Made by a program: the position numbers and the translations under genes | Origin: Marinilabiliaceae bacterium | GTDB lineage: Bacteria; Bacteroidota; Bacteroidia; Bacteroidales; Marinilabiliaceae | Direction: 5' to 3' | Length of the DNA stretch: 33,701 nucleotides | Assembly (NCBI GenBank): GCA_021443545.1 | Contig: JABUTU010000056.1 | Coordinates: forward strand, 1-33,701 | Notes under the pieces: model-generated | The model's database searches: none | Seen by the model: only the letters and a program-made list of their open reading frames with translations | What the model was told of the DNA's origin: nothing | Shown: positions 9,106 through 18,280 of the stretch, piece after piece | How the letters are laid out: each line of letters opens with the position of its first letter | Numbering within the stretch: the stretch's first letter is position 1

Positions 9106-9135
9106 TTGTCAAAACAAAAAAAGTTACTAACTTTG
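9106..9135 (+). promoter_or_regulatory. Bacteroidetes-type promoter of tRNA-Leu
   Basis: TTG at 9106-9108 (-33 region) and TAACTTTG at 9128-9135 (-7 element, TAnnTTTG) are separated by 19 nt, the expected spacing for the primary Bacteroidetes sigma factor. The tRNA begins 23 bp downstream. Best promoter in the window. Confidence 0.75.
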
Positions 9136-9158
9136 CGCCGCTTAAGGTTAAAGCATAT

Positions 9159-9243
9159 GCGGATGTGGCGTAACTGGCAGCCGCGCTAGACTTAGGATCT
9201 AGTGTCGAAAGACTTGTGGGTTCGAGTCCCACCATCCGCACCA
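9159..9243 (+). tRNA. tRNA-Leu (anticodon UAG)
   Basis: Class II tRNA of 85 nt including an encoded CCA. The acceptor stem GCGGATG (9159-9165) pairs with CATCCGC (9233-9239), with discriminator A at 9240. Anticodon stem CTAGA/TCTAG encloses loop CTTAGGA with anticodon TAG at 9193-9195, reading CUA. The T arm GTGGG-TTCGAGT-CCCAC is 9216-9232. A long variable arm follows the anticodon stem, as expected for leucine. Confidence 0.97.
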
Positions 9244-9287
9244 AGAGAGAAGATGAGGAGCAAGACACCCCCTCCCGAAGGGAACTT

Positions 9288-9295
9288 TAAATTTG
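9288..9295 (+). promoter_or_regulatory. Weak candidate -7 element upstream of tig
   Basis: TAAATTTG fits TAnnTTTG about 100 bp before tig, but no TTG exists at the -33 spacing. The rest of 9244-9394 holds a GGGGA-G-TCCCC palindrome (9350-9360) and nothing else I can assign. Read-through from the tRNA promoter is the alternative. Confidence 0.25.
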
Positions 9296-9394
9296 GGTCT
9301 AACAAACCTACGACTTCTAACATTTCTCATATCCACTAATATTTAGAACGGGGAGTCCCCATAAACATAGTTAATCCAATTTTAGGCAAAGTAG

Positions 9395-10726
9395 ATGAAA
9401 ATATCTGCAGAAAACATCGATGAACTCAATGTCGTGCTGACAATGACCATCAGCAAATCGGACTATGAGTCGAATATCGAGCAACAACTTAAAGATGCTC
9501 GCAAGAACGCAACAGTTCCAGGATTCCGTAAGGGCAAAGCTCCAGCGGGCATGATTAAACGTATGTATGAGAAACCTATCCTCGTACAGGAGTTCAACCG
9601 CGCAGTTGAAACTGGGTTAGTTAAACATATCAGCGAGAACAAGTTGGATATCTATGGTGAGCCTCTTCCTCACGAAGGTGAAGAGCCTGTTGATCTCGAC
9701 AATCTCAAAGACGAGACAATAATGAAGTTCGACATCGCTCTCAAGCCTACTGTCGACATCAACCTCTCTAAGACCAGCGTTCCTTACTACGACATAGAAG
9801 TTTCTGATAACGACTTGAAGACTTACGTAGATGGCAAGGTTGCGCGCTATTCAAAACGCGAGGAGGTTGAGGTCTCTACTGAAGAGAGCACTCTAAAGGT
9901 CGAACTCAAAGCTGGAGACTTTGCGAAGGAGTCGTCTCTATTCTCTGTAAAGAGCATCAACGATTCAAAAATAAAGAAACAGTTCATTGGCGTTAAGAGG
10001 GACGATGTTGTCAAAGCCAATCTCAAGAAAGCTTTCGAGAACAAAGCTGAATTAGCCTATATCCTCGGCATCAAGGAGGAGGAGATTGAGAATGCAGCTT
10101 CAGATTACGAGGTAACTGTAAAAGAGATTACAGAATATGTGGCTCCTGAAATGAATCAGGATACTTTTGACCTCATCTACGGCAAAGATGTCGTAAAAAG
10201 CGTAGACGAATTCAATGCTAAAGCAAAAGAAGAGCTCGTCGCTGCAATGGAGAACGATAGTCGTTACAAATTCTCTATCGACCTTCGTGATGTCTTGACA
10301 AAGGAAAATGATATCAAACTTCCTGACGCATTCCTCCGCCGTTGGATTGAGACTGTCAACCGCGACAATGAGAAGCTGACTCCCGAAGTATTTGATAACG
10401 AGTTTCCTCGTTTCCTTGAGGATATGAAGTGGCAGACTATCTCAAACTCTATCGTCAAGAAATCAGGCATCGAGATTACTCCTGACCTGATAACCAAATT
10501 CGCGCTCAAGGTATCAAAAGCTCAGTATGAGCGCTACGGATTAACAGGTTTGAAAGATGAGGATATGATGCCTATGGTTCAAAATATGCTCAAGGACCAG
10601 GAGCAACGCGAGCGTCTCACAGAGGGAGCAATAAGCGAGGCCATGACTGAGTATGCTTTCAAAGAGGTTAAACTCAGCCATAAGAAGATTTCTCGCGAAG
10701 ATTTCGGAAAATTGTTTGAGAAATAA
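9395..10726 (+). CDS. tig: Trigger factor (ribosome-associated chaperone)
   Basis: Ribosome-bound peptidyl-prolyl isomerase/chaperone that receives nascent chains at the exit tunnel. The 443 residues match the family length. The N-terminal ribosome-binding domain ends with the signature VPGFRKGKAPAGMIKRMY (about 41-58; GFRxGKxP). The middle region fits a divergent PPIase domain, and the C-terminal helices (about 260-440) fit the chaperone arms, including an FLRRWI segment. Bacteroidetes trigger factors are divergent in the PPIase part, as seen here. It is followed by a terminator and then clpP, the usual neighbour. Confidence 0.93.
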   Translation: MKISAENIDELNVVLTMTISKSDYESNIEQQLKDARKNATVPGFRKGKAPAGMIKRMYEKPILVQEFNRAVETGLVKHISENKLDIYGEPLPHEGEEPVDLDNLKDETIMKFDIALKPTVDINLSKTSVPYYDIEVSDNDLKTYVDGKVARYSKREEVEVSTEESTLKVELKAGDFAKESSLFSVKSINDSKIKKQFIGVKRDDVVKANLKKAFENKAELAYILGIKEEEIENAASDYEVTVKEITEYVAPEMNQDTFDLIYGKDVVKSVDEFNAKAKEELVAAMENDSRYKFSIDLRDVLTKENDIKLPDAFLRRWIETVNRDNEKLTPEVFDNEFPRFLEDMKWQTISNSIVKKSGIEITPDLITKFALKVSKAQYERYGLTGLKDEDMMPMVQNMLKDQEQRERLTEGAISEAMTEYAFKEVKLSHKKISREDFGKLFEK

Positions 10727-10747
10727 TCGAACATAAGAAACAATATC

Positions 10748-10793
10748 AAAGCCGCGAATTGCCATCATGATGAAGGCGGTTTGCGGCTTTTTT
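10748..10793 (+). terminator. Rho-independent terminator after tig
   Basis: AAAGCCGC (10748-10755) pairs perfectly with GCGGCTTT (10783-10790), followed by more T residues to 10793. The loop contains an inner palindrome CATCATGATG. It starts 21 bp after the tig stop. Confidence 0.8.
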
Positions 10794-10811
10794 AATATCA
10801 AGTTAAATTTA
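10780..10811 (+). promoter_or_regulatory. Candidate clpP promoter
   Basis: TTTG at 10780-10783 and TAAATTTA at 10804-10811 are 20 nt apart, one base off the TAnnTTTG -7 consensus. The -33 box lies inside the 3' arm of the tig terminator. The clpP ATG is 30 bp downstream. Confidence 0.4.
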
Positions 10812-10841
10812 CGGCATCCAACCAAGAAAAACAAAATAATT

Positions 10842-11525
10842 ATGAACGATTTCAGAAAATTCGCAATGAGTCAGACAGGCGTCAGACGTTCTGCTCTTGA
10901 TCACTACACAAAATTTACTGATAGCTATATCTCTCCAACTATCATCGAAGAGCGTCAGCTTAACGTGGCAAGTATGGACGTATTCTCTCGTCTTATGATG
11001 GACCGCATCATATTCCTCGGTGTACCCATCGATGATGATGTAGCTAATATCGTACAAGCTCAATTGTTATATCTTGAATCAACAGATGCCAGTAAGGATA
11101 TCTCTATCTATATCAATTCTCCTGGTGGTAGCGTATATGCTGGACTCGGAATATACGACACAATGCAGTATATAAACTCTGACATAGCCACCATCTGCAC
11201 TGGTCTTGCCGCCTCCATGGCCTCTGTCCTCTTGGTCGCTGGCACCAAGGGAAAACGCTCTGCGCTCCCCCACTCACGCGTAATGATACATCAGCCTATG
11301 GGAGGTGCCGAGGGACAAGCGTCGGATATAGAAATCACAGCTCGCGAAATTCTCAAGCTCAGAGAGGAACTATACTCTATAATTGCTAAACACTCAGGCA
11401 ATGACTTCGATAGAATAGCGAAGGATTCCGACAGAGACTACTGGATGATTGCTCAAGAGGCTAAAGAGTATGGAATGATTGACGAAGTATTGGTTCGCAT
11501 CAACAGTAACAATAATGGCAATTAA
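10842..11525 (+). CDS. clpP: ATP-dependent Clp protease proteolytic subunit ClpP
   Basis: Serine peptidase of 227 residues that assembles as a tetradecamer and degrades substrates unfolded by ClpX. The oxyanion/strand segment [18 protein letters not shown], the active-site Ser in [14 protein letters not shown], and the His in MIHQPMGG are all present; a downstream [18 protein letters not shown] matches the C-terminal Asp region. ATG 10842 is chosen because the longer open frame (from 10767) would start inside the tig terminator. Its stop overlaps the clpX start by 11 bp. Confidence 0.96.
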   Translation: MNDFRKFAMSQTGVRRSALDHYTKFTDSYISPTIIEERQLNVASMDVFSRLMMDRIIFLGVPIDDDVANIVQAQLLYLESTDASKDISIYINSPGGSVYAGLGIYDTMQYINSDIATICTGLAASMASVLLVAGTKGKRSALPHSRVMIHQPMGGAEGQASDIEITAREILKLREELYSIIAKHSGNDFDRIAKDSDRDYWMIAQEAKEYGMIDEVLVRINSNNNGN

Positions 11526-12750
11526 CAAAGGCGACTCTTGCTCATTCTGTGGGCGTTCACGAAGAGATGTTCACTTCTTGATAACTGGCATATCAGGCAC
11601 AATCTGCAACGAATGTGCTGAGAGAGCGTACGAGGTTGTCAGAGAGAACACAAGTCAAAACGAAAGCAAGGAGATAGCAAAGCTAAAAATAAAGAAGCCT
11701 AAGGAGATTAAAGAGCATCTCGATCAATACGTCATTGGTCAGGACGAAGCTAAAAAGTATCTTTCTGTGGCCGTATACAACCACTACAAGCGACTTCAAA
11801 ATAACGCTCAGAAGGATGATGACGGCGTAGAGATTGAGAAGTCTAACATCATTATGGTCGGCGAGACAGGTACGGGTAAGACTCTGCTTGCACGCACAAT
11901 AGCTAAACTTCTTGACGTTCCATTTACTATTGTCGATGCTACTGTTCTGACTGAAGCTGGGTATGTCGGCGAAGATGTAGAAAGCATCCTGACACGTCTG
12001 CTTCAAGAGGCCGACTACGATGTTAGCAAGGCTGAACGTGGCATTGTTTTTATTGATGAGATTGATAAGATTGCCCGCAAAAGCGATAACCCATCTATCA
12101 CCCGCGATGTATCAGGAGAGGGCGTGCAACAAGGGCTCCTCAAGCTTCTTGAGGGTTCTGTTGTAAATGTTCCACCCCAAGGCGGCCGCAAACACCCAGA
12201 ACAGAAGATGATCCCTGTTAATACTCGCAACATCCTCTTCATATGTGGTGGTGCATTCGATGGCATCAAACAAAAAATAGCAAACCGACTCAACTCACGA
12301 ACAGTAGGTTACAACGCCCAGAAAGAGAAAGACTCTATCGATTTCAATAATCTACTGCAATACGTAGCACCCCAGGACTTAAAGTCGTTTGGTCTAATAC
12401 CAGAAATCATCGGACGCCTGCCTATACTGACATATCTGCAGCCTCTCGACAGGCACGCTCTACGCAGAATACTGACTGAGCCCAAAAACTCTCTCATCAA
12501 ACAGTATATAAAAATCTTCAAGATTGATGGAATAGACCTTGAGATACCAGAAGAGGTTCTCGACTTAATTGTTGATAAAGCTATTGAATATAAGGTCGGT
12601 GCCAGAGGACTTCGCTCAATATGCGAAAGCATAATGATTGACAAGATGTACGACGCCCCATCCACAAAGGCAAAAAACATTACCATCTCTCTTGAATACG
12701 CCCAAAAGCAACTCTCAAACGAGAGTATGACTAAAATCGCCAATTCCTAA
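11515..12750 (+). CDS. clpX: ATP-dependent Clp protease ATP-binding subunit ClpX
   Basis: AAA+ unfoldase of 411 residues that feeds proteins to ClpP. It has the N-terminal C4 zinc finger (CSFCGRS... CNEC), Walker A GETGTGKT, the GYVGEDVE pore loop, Walker [11 protein letters not shown], and the substrate-entry loop around [11 protein letters not shown] 11515 is the start because [13 protein letters not shown] matches the family N-terminus; an upstream ATG at 11479 lies inside clpP. Coupled to clpP by overlap and followed 12 bp later by murF. Confidence 0.97.
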   Translation: MAINKGDSCSFCGRSRRDVHFLITGISGTICNECAERAYEVVRENTSQNESKEIAKLKIKKPKEIKEHLDQYVIGQDEAKKYLSVAVYNHYKRLQNNAQKDDDGVEIEKSNIIMVGETGTGKTLLARTIAKLLDVPFTIVDATVLTEAGYVGEDVESILTRLLQEADYDVSKAERGIVFIDEIDKIARKSDNPSITRDVSGEGVQQGLLKLLEGSVVNVPPQGGRKHPEQKMIPVNTRNILFICGGAFDGIKQKIANRLNSRTVGYNAQKEKDSIDFNNLLQYVAPQDLKSFGLIPEIIGRLPILTYLQPLDRHALRRILTEPKNSLIKQYIKIFKIDGIDLEIPEEVLDLIVDKAIEYKVGARGLRSICESIMIDKMYDAPSTKAKNITISLEYAQKQLSNESMTKIANS

Positions 12751-12762
12751 AACATTTTTGTC

Positions 12763-14055
12763 ATGGAGAAGTTATACGAAGCATTCAAGCTCTCAACAGG
12801 AATATGCACTGATACTCGTACCATACTTCCTGGTTGTATGTTCATCGCCCTGAAAGGTGAAAACTTTGACGCCAACACGATGGTGAACAAGGCTCTTGAG
12901 GCTGGAGCTAAGTATGTTGTCACAAACAACAGTTCATACTTATCCGACAATAGATGCTTTGTCGTAGAGAATACATTACATACTCTCCAACAGTTAGCTT
13001 CATATCACAGAGACCAACTTGACATACCTGTCGTAGCTATCACTGGGACAAACGGCAAAACAACAACCAAGGAGCTGACAGCAGCTGTCCTTGCTAAGAA
13101 ATATCATGTATTGGCAACCCAGGGCAATCTAAATAACCATATCGGTGTTCCTCTAACCCTTCTGAGCATCAGCGAAGAGAAGCACGACATCGCTGTCGTT
13201 GAAATGGGAGCAAATCACCCCGGAGAGATTGCTGAATTAGCTGCAATAGTCAAACCTACATCTGGACTTATCACAAATGTTGGCATAGCCCATACTCTTG
13301 GTTTTGGTTCATTCGAAGGCGTAAAAACAACTAAAAAGGCTTTATACGAGCAACTCATCAAGAGCAACGGCAAGATATTCATAAATGCATGCAACGAGTA
13401 TCTTGTAGGTATGTTGGGTGAATACGACAATATCCTGAGCTACGGCACTGAACCCAACTCCGCCGCAATTGAGGGACACTTAAGTATGTTTTCAGAACTA
13501 CTCACTTTCGAATGGTTAGCAGAAGATGGTATTACAAGGGAGGTCAGCACGCATCTGACTGGCGCTTACAATATCGAAAACGCGCTTGCTGCTATCTCTG
13601 TCGGCTCTTTCTATGACGTTAATCCTGCCGACATCTGTGAGGCTCTCAGTGAATACGTTCCTAAAAACGGACGTTCTCAAGTCATACAGACCAAACGTAA
13701 CCGCGTCATAATGGATGCTTACAACGCCAATCCCACCAGTATGATGGCAAGTGTAGAGAACTTCGCTGGTCTTCAGGGCGACAATAAAATCGTCATTCTC
13801 GGAGGAATGCGCGAACTCGGTAGCATAGAAGCTGAGATGCACAGAAATCTGCTATCAGCACTGAAGGAGTATGGACTAAACGAAGCATATCTCGTAGGTA
13901 ACGAGTTCACCTCTCTTAAAGAGGATTTTCCTCTCTTCCACTACGCAATAAACACTGACGAACTGACTGAGGCTCTCAAGAATCTCAACAACGCCTATAT
14001 CCTCGTCAAGGGCTCCCATTCCAACAGACTGGACAAACTGGCTGATTTACTTTAA
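12763..14055 (+). CDS. murF: UDP-N-acetylmuramoyl-tripeptide--D-Ala-D-Ala ligase MurF
   Basis: Cytoplasmic Mur ligase adding D-Ala-D-Ala to the UDP-MurNAc-tripeptide. The 430 residues fit the family. The N-terminal UDP-binding domain begins GICTDTRTILPGCMFIALKGENFD; the ATP loop is ITGTNGKTTTKEL; EMGANHPGEIAEL and NAYNANPTSM motifs identify MurF rather than MurC-E; the C-terminal domain ends with ILVKGSHSNRLDKL. It lies 12 bp after clpX, so it is likely in the clp operon. It ends 2 bp from the convergent histidine kinase gene. Confidence 0.94.
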   Translation: MEKLYEAFKLSTGICTDTRTILPGCMFIALKGENFDANTMVNKALEAGAKYVVTNNSSYLSDNRCFVVENTLHTLQQLASYHRDQLDIPVVAITGTNGKTTTKELTAAVLAKKYHVLATQGNLNNHIGVPLTLLSISEEKHDIAVVEMGANHPGEIAELAAIVKPTSGLITNVGIAHTLGFGSFEGVKTTKKALYEQLIKSNGKIFINACNEYLVGMLGEYDNILSYGTEPNSAAIEGHLSMFSELLTFEWLAEDGITREVSTHLTGAYNIENALAAISVGSFYDVNPADICEALSEYVPKNGRSQVIQTKRNRVIMDAYNANPTSMMASVENFAGLQGDNKIVILGGMRELGSIEAEMHRNLLSALKEYGLNEAYLVGNEFTSLKEDFPLFHYAINTDELTEALKNLNNAYILVKGSHSNRLDKLADLL

Positions 14056-14057
14056 CA

Positions 14058-15257
14058 TCAATTCAACGGTACCTCTATAACCATAGGTAGCTCTATTGTA
14101 AATTCAGTGCCATGCGTTGCTTCGTTTGTACTACTTCTGACGTATATTCGGCCTCCATGACTCGTCACTACCTGACGACAGATACTTAGGCCTATACCCA
14201 TACCACTGCTCTTTGTTGTAAAAAAAGGCGTAAAAATACGTTCAACTATATCGGGCATCATTCCACACCCATTATCCCTGACAGTTATCAGGAAACGCCG
14301 ATTTACCTTGTCTTCGCTCGCCAGCACGCTGACACTTGCATTAGGATTATCCTGGCAAGCCTCAATAGCATTCTTCACCAGATTTATCACAACCTGCTCC
14401 ATCTGATGTTGATCCACAAAAAGCATCTCGTCACCATCCCTAACGTCGAAACTTACTATTGGCGACTGATAGAGCTGACGGAGTCCATCAACGAGTTCTC
14501 CTAATCTAATCATTTGGCGATGGGGTGGCGATATACGGGACAGTTGACGGAACGATTCGACAAAACTCAACAACCCCCTACTACGTCTGCCTATTGCACT
14601 CACCGCCGTCTGAATATCATCCATGTCGGGACTCTCACGATCAAACGACTGACTAATAGTCTCTGATAGCGATATTATAGGCGTCAGCGAATTCATTATC
14701 TCGTGCGTAAGAACTCTAACCAGTTTGTTCTGCGCAGCAACCTCATTCTGCTGAAGCACATTCTGGACATCATCCATGCTGTACATTCGCAATTCAACCC
14801 CATACCTTGTGAATTTCGTCATCGTGACACTCCACTCCACAAGAGAATTGTTGACAACAAGAGAGAGCAGTTTCTGCTGTCCTGTAGCAAGCGACTCCAA
14901 CTCACGAGGCAAACTATCATTGAGAGAAGCTAAAGTACTCAGTCGGTCTATCTTAAAGCCACACAATCCCTTAATGGCTGACTCATTCATCCAACTCACG
15001 ACACCATTGTCATCTGCGACAATCAGGTACGATTTTGACTTGTTGAGTAGAGCCTCAAGATAACCATACTGTGCCTCAATTCTTTTTGACCTTTCACGAA
15101 ACTCCGACACGACATCATTAATCTCACTCACCAACATCCGCTCTTCCCCTCTGAGATTCTGTTCATTGAAATGCAAAGAGAAATCACCAGCTTTTATTGA
15201 AGCCAGCATGAGACGAAGACGCCTGACACTCTTACTATTCCCGAACCACCCAAACAT
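14058..15257 (-). CDS. Sensor histidine kinase, NtrY/NtrB-like, no membrane segment
   Basis: Two-component kinase of 399 residues. Residues 1-65 resemble a HAMP-type linker followed by a coiled coil; about 70-165 is a PAS-like domain (SYLIVADDNGVVSWMNESAIKGL). The HisKA box is VLTHEIMNSLTPI with phospho-His 185. The HATPase domain has an N box (VINLVKNAIEAC), G1 DNGCGM, F box FTPFFTTK and G2 GMGIGLSI. I see no transmembrane helix, unlike many NtrY-type kinases with a HAMP remnant, so the signal is probably cytosolic or relayed by another protein. Starts 8 bp after the response regulator. Confidence 0.9.
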   Translation of the reverse strand: MFGWFGNSKSVRRLRLMLASIKAGDFSLHFNEQNLRGEERMLVSEINDVVSEFRERSKRIEAQYGYLEALLNKSKSYLIVADDNGVVSWMNESAIKGLCGFKIDRLSTLASLNDSLPRELESLATGQQKLLSLVVNNSLVEWSVTMTKFTRYGVELRMYSMDDVQNVLQQNEVAAQNKLVRVLTHEIMNSLTPIISLSETISQSFDRESPDMDDIQTAVSAIGRRSRGLLSFVESFRQLSRISPPHRQMIRLGELVDGLRQLYQSPIVSFDVRDGDEMLFVDQHQMEQVVINLVKNAIEACQDNPNASVSVLASEDKVNRRFLITVRDNGCGMMPDIVERIFTPFFTTKSSGMGIGLSICRQVVTSHGGRIYVRSSTNEATHGTEFTIELPMVIEVPLN

Positions 15258-15265
15258 CTGAATAA

Positions 15266-16639
15266 TTATAGTTTTAGCTTTTCCAACTTTCGATAAAGGG
15301 CATACCTCGTTATCCCAAGCATTTCTGCTGCTTGCGACAAATTACCATTCGCCCGTTCAACAGCCTTGCTGATTGCAAGACGCTCAAGTTCTTCCAGTTT
15401 GAGCGGCACATCTGGGCTATCATTTTTCAACTCAGTCTGACTCGACATACTCTCAATTCTCATATCATCGACACCGATAACATCTGAAGACGACATAACA
15501 ATAGCCCTCTCAATGGTATGACGCAACTCGCGCACATTACCCGGCCATGCATGATTAAGCAAAAGACTCTCCGCCTGGCTACTGAACCCACGCATCTGTC
15601 TACCATATTTCCTGGCAAAGAAAGATGAAAAATAATGTGCAAGTTCAATGATATCATCTCCTCGCTCACGCAGTGCTGGGACTCTAAACTCAATGGTGTT
15701 GATTCTATATAGTAAATCCTGACGGAAGGTACCATTCCTGACGCATTCGTAGATTGGCACATTCGTAGCGCATATAATACGAACATCTATACCGCGCACC
15801 TGCGTCGATCCGAGACGTACTATCTGACGTTTCTCAATCATTGTAAGCAACTTCTGTTGCATCTGCGAAGATAGATTTCCTATCTCATCAAGGAAAAGAG
15901 TACCGCCATTGGCAAGTTCGACAAGTCCTACTTTCTGAGAAGTGGCTCCCGTGAAGGCACCCTTCTCATGCCCGAAGAGTTCATCCTCAAAAAGATTCTC
16001 CGATAGAGAGCCCATATCGATACTGACAAATGGCTTTCCTGCTCTTGCTGAACAGTCGTGAATATAATGAGCTATGACATCCTTACCTGCCCCATTCTCA
16101 CCAAGCACCAGGACATTTGCATCCGCAGAGGCCACTTGTCGGCAATGACTTAGCAACTTCTGAAAGACAGGAGAGGAACCTATTACATCTCTACTTGCTC
16201 TCTCTACAACCTCTTCTTCTATACTGCCATGCTTTGTAAAGCTAAGCTGTATGGCACTATTCACAGTGTTGAGTAACTTCGAGTTATCCCAAGGCTTCGG
16301 TATGAAGTCAACCGCCCCCGCCTTAATAGCCCGCACTGCCTTCTCCGTATCGACATACGCAGTAATAAAGAGAACAACAGATTTCGGATCTATTTCCAGA
16401 ATCTTAGACAACCATGCATAACCCTCTTCTCCACTAATTGCATCGCGACTGAAATTCATATCGAGTAATATGACATCTGGCTCAAATGAAATCAAAAACT
16501 CAGGAATACGATTCGGATCATTGACTACCCTGATTGCCTCCACATGTTGCTTTAACAACATATTGAGCGAGAGAAGCACATCCTCATTGTCGTCTACAAT
16601 AAGTATCTTTCCTCTTTTATTCATCCCTTTATCAGTCAT
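15266..16639 (-). CDS. Sigma-54-dependent response regulator (NtrC family)
   Basis: A 457-residue enhancer-binding activator. The REC domain has the acidic pair D16/D17, phospho-acceptor D60 in VILLDMNF and the conserved FIPKPW Lys region. The AAA+ domain has Walker A GENGAGKD, the sigma-54-contacting GAFTGA loop, Walker B GGTLFLDEIG and an arginine-finger segment. The C-terminal Fis-type HTH is NLSQAAEMLGITRYALYRKLEKL. Encoded 15 bp after the esterase and 8 bp before the cognate kinase. The paired dyads at 18281-18319 are the obvious candidate enhancer. ATG 16639 or 16624 could both start it. Confidence 0.95.
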   Translation of the reverse strand: MTDKGMNKRGKILIVDDNEDVLLSLNMLLKQHVEAIRVVNDPNRIPEFLISFEPDVILLDMNFSRDAISGEEGYAWLSKILEIDPKSVVLFITAYVDTEKAVRAIKAGAVDFIPKPWDNSKLLNTVNSAIQLSFTKHGSIEEEVVERASRDVIGSSPVFQKLLSHCRQVASADANVLVLGENGAGKDVIAHYIHDCSARAGKPFVSIDMGSLSENLFEDELFGHEKGAFTGATSQKVGLVELANGGTLFLDEIGNLSSQMQQKLLTMIEKRQIVRLGSTQVRGIDVRIICATNVPIYECVRNGTFRQDLLYRINTIEFRVPALRERGDDIIELAHYFSSFFARKYGRQMRGFSSQAESLLLNHAWPGNVRELRHTIERAIVMSSSDVIGVDDMRIESMSSQTELKNDSPDVPLKLEELERLAISKAVERANGNLSQAAEMLGITRYALYRKLEKLKL

Positions 16640-16654
16640 CCATAGAAAAACAGA

Positions 16655-18202
16655 TTACTTTAATGTCGAATAGAGGATATCCTCCAGTTTTCTGTCAAAA
16701 TTATACTTCATCACGCACTCATTATCGAGTATGAGTGTTGCTCCATTCTCCTCTGTATACGGCTCCCATACTGGCACGCCATCAGATGATGGCTTACCCT
16801 CCCTTGCAAAAGTCAACCATAAATTACTCATTTTTTCAGCTATCGCCGCTGCCTTAGAATCGCCTTGCTTCACCTGATAGCGCTCATCATAGGGATTATT
16901 AAAGCACAATGGTATATCAAGCGAATGGTAGCAACCACTTCCTCCCTCATCAAAATCGGAAACCCATGTCAGGAGATATAGATATACTGGCGCCCCCTTC
17001 TCCTCCGATTTAGCATCTGCCGTTGCAATTGACAAGGTACGAATGTTACTGTCAATACCCAGCATATCTGCGAGCGAACCATGAGGATAAGCCTCTTTAA
17101 ACGCCTCCTCAAAAGACTTCGCAGCATCGCCATATCGAGCAGCAAGAATCGCTTCTGCCTTCTCTTGAGTCAATGTAGAATCGGTATAGAACTTACGTTC
17201 CAACTCGTTGAATGTGCTTCCTATCATCACAGGTACATCTTTTGCAAGCGCAGAAAACCCTGGAGTATAAGGTTGTCGTATTAGAGTATTTCCATCAACC
17301 GTAGGACAGAATCCCCACATCTTGATGCTTCCTGGCAGTCTTGCACCCGTCACCTCAGCCTGACACTTCGCACTAACTTTCATAAGTGAGTCACAATCCA
17401 TCGTCTGAATACTGTCAAGGCTCTCTATTGTCAAACCCAAAGCTGAGACAACACTCTCACCTAACTTTCTGGAGATGATGCTGTCCGTGATATTTATCTT
17501 CGCACCACTTTGAATGATTGCCTTCTGAAAAAGGCCCTTCGCTTCAGGCATGCATAAAAGTGTTCCAACCTTACCTCCTCCTCCTGACTCTCCGAAAATC
17601 GTTATGTTATCAGGATCGCCTCCAAATACTAAGGCATTATCTTTCATCCATTTCAAAGCACTGACTATATCGAGCATGCCGACATTCACCGACTTTGACC
17701 ATTTTCCGCCAAATGATGATAAGTCGAGAAATCCCATAACACCAAGACGATGATTTATACTCACTATGACAGCTCCCTTCTTTGCCATTGCAGCACCATC
17801 AGTCGGGTCTGCATTTGCCGATCCCGATGAAAAACCTCCGCCATGAATCCACACCATAATTGGTCGCTTCCCTCCGTCATTCAGACCTGATGTCCATATA
17901 TTGGCAAGAAAATCTCCTCTTCCTTCAGCTGAGCGTCCATCATTCTCGAACTGCTTTGCCCATGGACCATACTCCTTACATTCAAGTGTATCGCTCCATG
18001 CGTCAACTGGCTCTGATGGCATAAAACGCTCAGCCTTGGCGTAAGGCACTCCTTTAAAGGAGAATACTTTATTCTCAAAGGTTCCCTCTATAATACCCGA
18101 TGAGATTTTAACAACAGACTCTTTTGAGTCTTGTTGCTTGCACGACACTGACGATATCAAACATAGAACTACCGCCAATGTTGAGAAATGTGTTTTCTTC
18201 AT
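16655..18202 (-). CDS. Carboxylesterase type B family lipoprotein
   Basis: Alpha/beta-hydrolase of 515 residues predicted to hydrolyse esters outside the cytoplasm. The SPII signal ends in lipobox SVSC (Cys about 21). Family features are FKGVPYAKAERF, oxyanion-hole IHGGGFSSGSA, nucleophile elbow GESGGGG, an acidic segment GSTFNELER and the catalytic His region CYHSLDIPLCFNN. Length is normal for type B esterases. It is the first gene of an operon with a sigma-54 regulator and kinase, an uncommon partner, and is divergent from the ABC exporter. Natural substrate is unknown. Confidence 0.9.
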   Translation of the reverse strand: MKKTHFSTLAVVLCLISSVSCKQQDSKESVVKISSGIIEGTFENKVFSFKGVPYAKAERFMPSEPVDAWSDTLECKEYGPWAKQFENDGRSAEGRGDFLANIWTSGLNDGGKRPIMVWIHGGGFSSGSANADPTDGAAMAKKGAVIVSINHRLGVMGFLDLSSFGGKWSKSVNVGMLDIVSALKWMKDNALVFGGDPDNITIFGESGGGGKVGTLLCMPEAKGLFQKAIIQSGAKINITDSIISRKLGESVVSALGLTIESLDSIQTMDCDSLMKVSAKCQAEVTGARLPGSIKMWGFCPTVDGNTLIRQPYTPGFSALAKDVPVMIGSTFNELERKFYTDSTLTQEKAEAILAARYGDAAKSFEEAFKEAYPHGSLADMLGIDSNIRTLSIATADAKSEEKGAPVYLYLLTWVSDFDEGGSGCYHSLDIPLCFNNPYDERYQVKQGDSKAAAIAEKMSNLWLTFAREGKPSSDGVPVWEPYTEENGATLILDNECVMKYNFDRKLEDILYSTLK

Positions 18203-18225
18203 ACTGTATAACTTATTTTTGCCCC

Positions 18226-18233
18226 CAAAGATA
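18226..18233 (-). promoter_or_regulatory. Candidate -7 element for the esterase-regulator-kinase operon
   Basis: Minus-strand TATCTTTG fits TAnnTTTG and is 23 bp before the esterase ATG. No clear TTG is found at the -33 spacing. It suggests that the regulator operon uses the housekeeping sigma factor rather than sigma-54. Confidence 0.5.
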
Positions 18234-18280
18234 ACAACTTATTCGTTTACACACCTTTTATCTTGCACTTTTTACGATTG

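Noticed and set aside
9062-9268. 68-residue minus-strand ORF
   Set aside because: It covers the tRNA-Leu gene and its promoter antisense and has no protein-like features.
9273-9283. TCCC-GAA-GGGA hairpin after the tRNA as terminator
   Set aside because: Only a 4-bp stem and no U tract; too weak to claim.
10767-10841. 25-residue extension of ClpP
   Set aside because: It would begin inside the tig terminator hairpin; [13 protein letters not shown] at 10842 is a normal start.
18203-18280. Sigma-54 promoter for the esterase operon
   Set aside because: No TGGCAC/TTGC pair on the minus strand; a TATCTTTG element fits better.
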